Part shown: positions 58,880-64,000 of the stretch, one piece after another | Position numbering within the stretch: position 1 is the stretch's first letter | How the letters are laid out: the number at the start of each line of letters is the position of its first letter | Assembly: GCA_003254885.1 (NCBI GenBank) | Contig: QANT01008687.1 | Span: 1 to 64,000 of the forward strand | Length of the DNA: 64,000 nucleotides | Source of the DNA: Purshia tridentata | Taxonomy: Eukaryota > Streptophyta > Magnoliopsida > Rosales > Rosaceae | Direction of reading: 5' to 3' | The notes under the pieces: generated by a model | What the model saw: the letters and a program-made list of their open reading frames with translations, nothing else | The model's database searches: none | What the model was told of the DNA's origin: nothing | Translations under genes and position numbers: made by a program

Positions 58880-61289
58880 GAAATAGCAGGATGAATGAAT
58901 TTTCTTCATTCGAGAGGTGAATTGGGTAAATTCTCCTCATCATTTTGGCTGTGAAAGTGGGATATTGGTAAAAATTGAATGTATAGCCATCAAGTGAAGT
59001 TAACTTTTGAAAAGGTGTCAGCAAGGTTTGGTTGGTGGATATTGTTGGCTATATGTAATTTGGTGTGTAGTTGGGGAGGACTTTGTCCCTAAATCAGTAT
59101 GTATCTACAACCATTGATCAAATCCCCTCTTGAGCTTTTACTACATTTTGACAGAGGCTTCTCTTCAGTGGCAAGGCAACGGGACCTTCATCAGCAGTTT
59201 AATGTAACTTTAACAGTAAATAAACAAGATTTTTGAACTAGTGAATGTATACAGGGTATAGTTTGGTGACCAAGTCATTTTTTCCATGTTTGCTTCCTGT
59301 TTCGATCTGTTCAGTCTATATAGAAAGAGTGGGGAGTTGTGTAATGGTTGATTAGTCAGTTCCCAAACATGTTTCTAGATTTTTGTAAAAGAGACTTTTG
59401 TCAGGCACTGCCATTGAGGGATTCTCAATCTTCAGTACATGGGTAGTAAATAGATATTCTTCTTTTCCTCAAGTCTTGTCAGATATTCTGTAATTGGATA
59501 TGTGCATTTTTTTAGTAACAGCTTGGCTTAATATTTGCTTGTTGCAACTTGCAACCGTTTTGGAATTCAGGAGCCAAGGATGCCATAATAAAAATCATTA
59601 ACAAAAAGAAAAAAGAAAAAAGAGAGCATTGCATCTCATTTTATCTATTAGAATTGATAAAGAAGATGAGATGCCATTATCAAAGCATCTATGATTTCCA
59701 AAGGTGTCATGTATGTTATTACTAAAACAAAGAATGACAATAGTCAAGATGTCATTTTTCTCCGTAAGAAACAAAAATGAAAAGCAATTTTAAAATGGGT
59801 TTCCATTGCTCGAATACTTTTGCGAAAGGAAAAATTGAATTAATAAATAAATAAATAAGCAAATATGTTGGTTCAAATAGAATCACAATTTAATTATAGA
59901 ATTCAAGGTTTAGGACTAAACCTTGAGTCCAAAGACCAAGCCTAATTAAGGCTCAAAGTTGTAAGTTTGGGGCTCAAGGCATGAAGCGTGAGACGTTAGG
60001 CTCTATCGAGGTGTTTGGGGTTTGAGGTTTCAAACTTGAGCTTTGAGTGTCCAATTCTTAAGGTTGGGGTTTCATAGCATATGGGGTTTGGTGTCTAAAA
60101 TTGGTGGCTGCTGGGTCAGGTTCTAGGTTTAAGTCTAAGGTTTGAGGTTTGAGTACTACCACGTTGTTGGAGCTTAGGTTCCAGTTTAATTAAATTAGGA
60201 GAATGCTATCCACCTTCTTCAAATCCACCTTCTCTACCCACTTTCTCTTTTATTATTCTAATTTCACATTGTAAATTGATGATCGGAACCGTTCATTTGT
60301 TAGATATAACAATGAAGATCATCTCTACAAAAAATCAATCAAATCAGAAAATCGTTTGGTTATGTAACTATAATAAAATAAACAGACAGTTTTGGTAATA
60401 ATTTGATTCATCGTTAGTTTATTTATAATAATTACATGATCAAACGATTTCCGATTTAGTTAATTTTTTCCATAAATGATCTTCAAATAATTATCTAAAA
60501 TATGAATAGTTCGGATCGTAAAAATACATTTTGAAATGTGAATAATAGAGGAGAAGGTGGATAACATTCCTCATTAAATTAAAAAGTGGTTAACAATTAG
60601 TTAATTAACTCAAAAAGTTTTCTATTGGTTTCATAGGTCCATTTTTAACGTATGTAGTATGTTAGAAATTAGAATCCATTTAATAAGGTATTGAGTTTTT
60701 TTTTCCCCCATAATGAACTATCTATCACAATTACTCATTAGATTTATATTTAATTAAAGGGAGTCTCCATTTTATAGGACCTTGTTACATAATCGAACAG
60801 ATCGATAGGCAACCCTATTCACAAGTCACGACACTTTTAAAAACATAATTTACCAACACTTAACTACTTTATTTCACAACAACTTTGTCCACAACACAAC
60901 ATAAGCATTTTTTTTCAAACTCATAGCAATCTCAAACTTGGCCTAAATACATGTCAAGTATGTTACTTTTTTTTTTTTTTTTTTGGATTAAAGGCATTGT
61001 GACATAATATCGAGTATGTTACTCATTAAAAATATTAAATCCTTAATATAAATAAGGTTATTTTATTTGATGAACAAAATTGAACAATAAATTTCATAAA
61101 TGCATCAATGTTCATTGTATTTTCTTTTGGTCTTTTAGTTTCAAATATGTTTTAATCCTTTTATTTAGAAAAGAAAAATAAAATAAAACTAAAAAAGTTA
61201 AAAATATATTTTTTGGCCTACTAAAAAGTTGAAAAGAAAGAAAATACTGAATACGAAACTGAGCTCCACATATTCATTTACTTCTATCC
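58880..61289. other. UBP12 3' flank and intergenic DNA
   Basis: The first few hundred bases are probably UBP 3' UTR. The stretch 59880-60180 is built of degenerate phrases such as GGTTTGAGG, GGTTTAGG and AAGGTTT on the plus strand, with no open frame. A MULE-type MITE follows. The region just before 61290 is AT-rich promoter DNA. Confidence 0.5.
60198..60572. mobile_element. MULE-type MITE (foldback) with 9-bp target duplication
   Basis: 375-bp element whose ends GGAGAATGCTATCCACCTTC and (reverse complement) GAGGAATGTTATCCACCTTC are inverted repeats. The similarity continues through blocks such as TATTATTC..CACATT, GATCGGAACCGTTC and GAAGATCAT for most of each half, so the whole element folds back. 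It is flanked by the 9-bp duplication ATTAAATTA (60189-60197 and 60573-60581). A 9-bp duplication is typical of Mutator-like elements. It has no coding capacity. A half copy is at 768-945. Confidence 0.85.
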
Positions 61290-61794
61290 ATGGCTACACT
61301 TTCCTGCTACTCTCTCCATCCTCTTTCTTCTTCTTCTTCTTCTTCTTCAACAACATCTCTCACTGCTAATCATTCTCTTCCACAACAATCTCCGACAAAA
61401 CTTGAACTCCCATTACTCTTTCGCTGTTCTGCCACTATCACTACTAGACCTGAAGTCATAATTCAACCAACAAGGCTCATTGTCCAACCCATTCTACTAT
61501 TCACTGGCTTTGACAGACCCTTGGATACCCAAACTTTTCTTGTCACTATCAGTGTCTTAGCTGCCATTGCTCTCTCTCTTTTTCTCGGTCTTAAGGTAAC
61601 AACTAGTTCTGAATTAATCCTGGCTATGCTCCCTTTCTGGGTTTTGTTTGTTTTTGGAAAATTATTATCTTTAAAGAAAATGGAGCTTATTGATTTGGTT
61701 TTTTGGGTTAAGGTTGATGAATGATGGGTTTTGGGGTTCTTCATGAATGTTTTGCAGGGTGACCCTGTGCCTTGTGAGAGGTGTGCTGGCAATG
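61290..61794 (+). CDS. plastid membrane zinc-finger protein (DnaJ-type Cys-rich, FIP-like), 5' part
   Basis: Exons 61290-61595 and 61758-61794, joined in phase, give the first 114 codons; the gene continues beyond what is seen. The N-terminus is Ser/Thr-rich (MATLSCYSLHPLSSSSSSSS), as in chloroplast transit peptides. One hydrophobic membrane segment follows (TFLVTISVLAAIALSLFLGLK). Exon 2 opens a zinc-finger motif, GDPVPCERCAGNG, with the first CxxCxGxG of a DnaJ-type Cys-rich domain. This layout fits the small thylakoid protein that interacts with FtsH5 (FIP, At5g02160), recalled from memory, or a related DnaJ-type Cys-rich plastid protein. The remaining zinc-finger exon(s) were not found up to 64000. 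Confidence 0.7.
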
Positions 61795-63219
61795 GTAATA
61801 ACTATCTGAACCTTTTTTTTTTTCTTTTTCTTTTCTTGGTTTTTTGAGATAAAGAAATGAAAGATGACTAGAAAATCTGACTTTTTTGCAAGCCAGCAAT
61901 TGTTGAATATGATGTGTAAAAGTGTTAGTAATGAATTTCTTTTGTTCTGTCCTTAACTTTTCTAAAGTAATTTCAGAACTGAGTTTGAAAAAGTAAAGCA
62001 AGCTTGTATCTTTGATTAATTCTCTGAGAAATTGTTATTTTGTTACTTTGGTCATTTTGGTAATGAAATTATAAGCTATTGTGTGAGCCTTATTATGATA
62101 ACATGACTCTGCGGTCAGAGTTGCAACTCATTTGTATGCTTTCTAAGCGACTTTGTTTCCAAAAAAGGTAGAGGTAGTGACAAAACGTTTTAAGGGGGTT
62201 GTTCAAAATGGGTTGGGTTCAATCTATGACTGGCCAAATGGGTTGTTAGTGGCAGTTATTAGGGCCTCAATGTGCTTATGCTTTTCTAGAGGATAGGTTT
62301 GTGTTGGAGATCAAATTCTCCCTCTTCTTGCAATCCATCTCTATTTCCTTTTCTGATAATCACATAGGGAATCCATCCCTAACTAAGTTATTGAAACATC
62401 TCTATGGACTCTAACCTTTTGCTGCTTAGAGACCAATCAAGCCATGTATAATGTTGAAATTAGTTTTCCTACAGTGGTTTGATGCCCTTATGGCTTATCT
62501 TAATTTCTGAGGCATTTCATTTTAGTCAACCCTGTTTTATGCATTAATCATGATACGTAGAAGGGAAAATTGTAACATTAGAATTTGGTGTTTGAGTCTG
62601 CTCTGGTGTCATACCATGAAGTCTGTTGTTGGTGATAATATTTAGAACTTACAATCTACACCAAACAAATGAACCCAAGATGGACTTGGGTGATGAGAGG
62701 TGGTGTTTAATTTTCAATCTAGTGTTATTTTTCACATACAGTCGCCAGATAGGTATGATTTTGCCGGTGGTGACCAGCATAAATGATTGGTCCAGTGGAG
62801 GACTGAACCCAACAATTTGGACAGAAAGGTTCAAGTACGACCAAGAACCATGAGTTCTCCCCCAATCCACACAAGGGATAGAGTCCTTTTTTAGCTAACA
62901 TTATTTAATTTATTACAATTTGGCTGCATTCTTCTTTGAGTTTTATCCTAATCATAATTTTGAACTTTCTCAATTTCAATCTGCTATGCAGATGCAGTGA
63001 TTTATGTTCTTTACATTTGGCGTATATACTAGTCAATCTTTTCCATTATCTATACATTTGATAATTTGAAATGTATCTTCATAGGTACTGTAACAGAACA
63101 CTAGAACATAAGTAATAGAAAAAGCCACACAAAATGTCAAGACTGTATTTTTGAAGGTGAAAATAATAGAAAACTAAACAGTACCCACCATATACTTTGG
63201 TGCAATCTCTTTGTGAGGT

Positions 63220-63271
<52 letters not shown>

Positions 63272-64000
63272 NNNNNNNNNNNNNNNNNNNNNNNNNNTTT
63301 TTTTTTTTTTTTTTTTTCCTTTTTCATGTTTGCAAACAATTTTGTGGAATCCAAGTTTTACTCTGATGATGAATGTTTAATCTCCTTGGATTTCAACTTA
63401 ATATGATATGACATTTGAAGTTAAAATTTAGGTACTTAAGCAAACCATTAGCTGTATAATTTGAAGAAAAGTTTAGTCACAGCTGGATCTGAAACACAAA
63501 TGGACAGAAGAGTTTGCTGTCAAATACTGGAAGGCAGTCCTTTATGGGCCCTTTGTTAACCCAGAAAAATAAATATGCTCTCAGTGCCTTATATAAGGCA
63601 TTTGTTGTGAAAATGCCACTAATTTGGTGAATTTGCTCTGAAATTGATGGAAGATTTGTGCTCATAAACGGACCAGAAAGAAAATCATTTCATTGCACCC
63701 ATTTTCATGGTAGCTAAATAGGAGGCATATATATTGTAACAGTGTTTGAATTCAGTATATCAAGGAATTCAGGTTTTTGAACAAGTGCTCGACTCAAAGG
63801 GGACCAACGTTGATACACAATGATTAAAGGTTGATGTTAATACTATCAGCCATGCTGACAGTATTGATGGACTATCATGCCAGTTGGTTTCTAATTGCTT
63901 GACAAACCCTCATTGCACCCTTCTCTCTTTGACATGTTATTTTTCAAGCATCCAGGGATATAAAGGATTACACAAATTTGGCAGAAAATGCTGCAACAAT
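61795..64000. other. probable intron 2 of the zinc-finger gene
   Basis: Starts with the GTAATA donor after exon 2. No continuation of the Cys-rich domain was found to the end of the window, so this is either a long intron (over 2.2 kb) or the exon is lost in the gap. No other gene is supported. Confidence 0.5.
63223..63317. repeat. poly(T) tract with assembly gap
   Basis: About 70 T in a row interrupted by 26 N (63272-63297). The gap lies inside the homopolymer, so its true length is unknown. Frames reading as poly-Phe or poly-Lys here are artefacts. Confidence 0.95.

Noticed and set aside
63079-63406. Poly-Lys and poly-Phe frames around 63.2 kb
   Set aside because: They come from a poly(T) tract and run through N bases.

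Overview
This is a nuclear plant genome window, most likely from a eudicot. The genes are intron-rich with GT..AG introns, intergenic DNA is AT-rich, and there are plant-specific families: a pectin methylesterase inhibitor, a DRP1-type dynamin, a UBP12/13-type deubiquitinase, a purine permease and a nuclear-encoded organellar intron maturase. The species cannot be read from the sequence.

Layout. 1-4.2 kb holds an intronless invertase/pectin methylesterase inhibitor gene (+) and a tandemly duplicated hairpin-forming unit. 4.2-6.4 kb holds an intronless nMAT2-like maturase gene (-). 6.8-9.2 kb is an RNA-gene cluster: tRNA-Glu(UUC), then two U2 snRNA genes facing each other in a large inverted repeat, each with its own USE and TATA promoter. 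9.6-10.8 kb is a two-exon purine permease gene (+). 10.8-15.1 kb is mostly non-coding, with a decayed copy of the permease upstream region and a strong short hairpin. 15.1-21.3 kb is a 15-exon DRP1 gene (+) with a SINE in intron 11. 22.15-31.29 kb is one Ty3/gypsy LTR retrotransposon of Tat-like organisation with an exact 5-bp target duplication. It looks largely whole and young, and carries antisense reading frames and a 74-bp tandem repeat. 32.4-33.6 kb is a three-exon AOP-like 2-oxoglutarate dioxygenase gene (-). 36.3-39.0 kb is a five-exon HAD sugar phosphatase (SGPP-like) gene (-). 39-42.7 kb is repeat-rich intergenic DNA with CACTA-like fragments. 42.7-58.9 kb is a 32-exon UBP12/13 gene (+), reconstructed to 1118 aa. 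58.9-61.3 kb holds a MULE-type MITE with a 9-bp target duplication. From 61.3 kb the first two exons of a plastid zinc-finger protein gene (+) are visible; the rest lies outside the window or in the sequence gap.

The genes are ordinary single-function plant genes with no operon-like logic. They act in separate places: cell wall (PMEI), mitochondria (nMAT2), spliceosome (U2), membrane transport (PUP), cell plate and endocytosis (DRP1), ubiquitin turnover (UBP12), sugar phosphate clearance (SGPP) and thylakoid (zinc-finger protein). Exon coordinates were worked out by hand from splice signals and reading-frame phase, and every multi-exon model closes in frame.

I did not find a clearly new biological system. 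The observations most worth a second look are the inverted U2 pair with a duplicated USE, two hairpins whose non-Watson-Crick pairs are (nearly) all G-U on the plus strand, the antisense frames of the retrotransposon, and single-N positions flanked by duplicated sequence that look like assembly joins.
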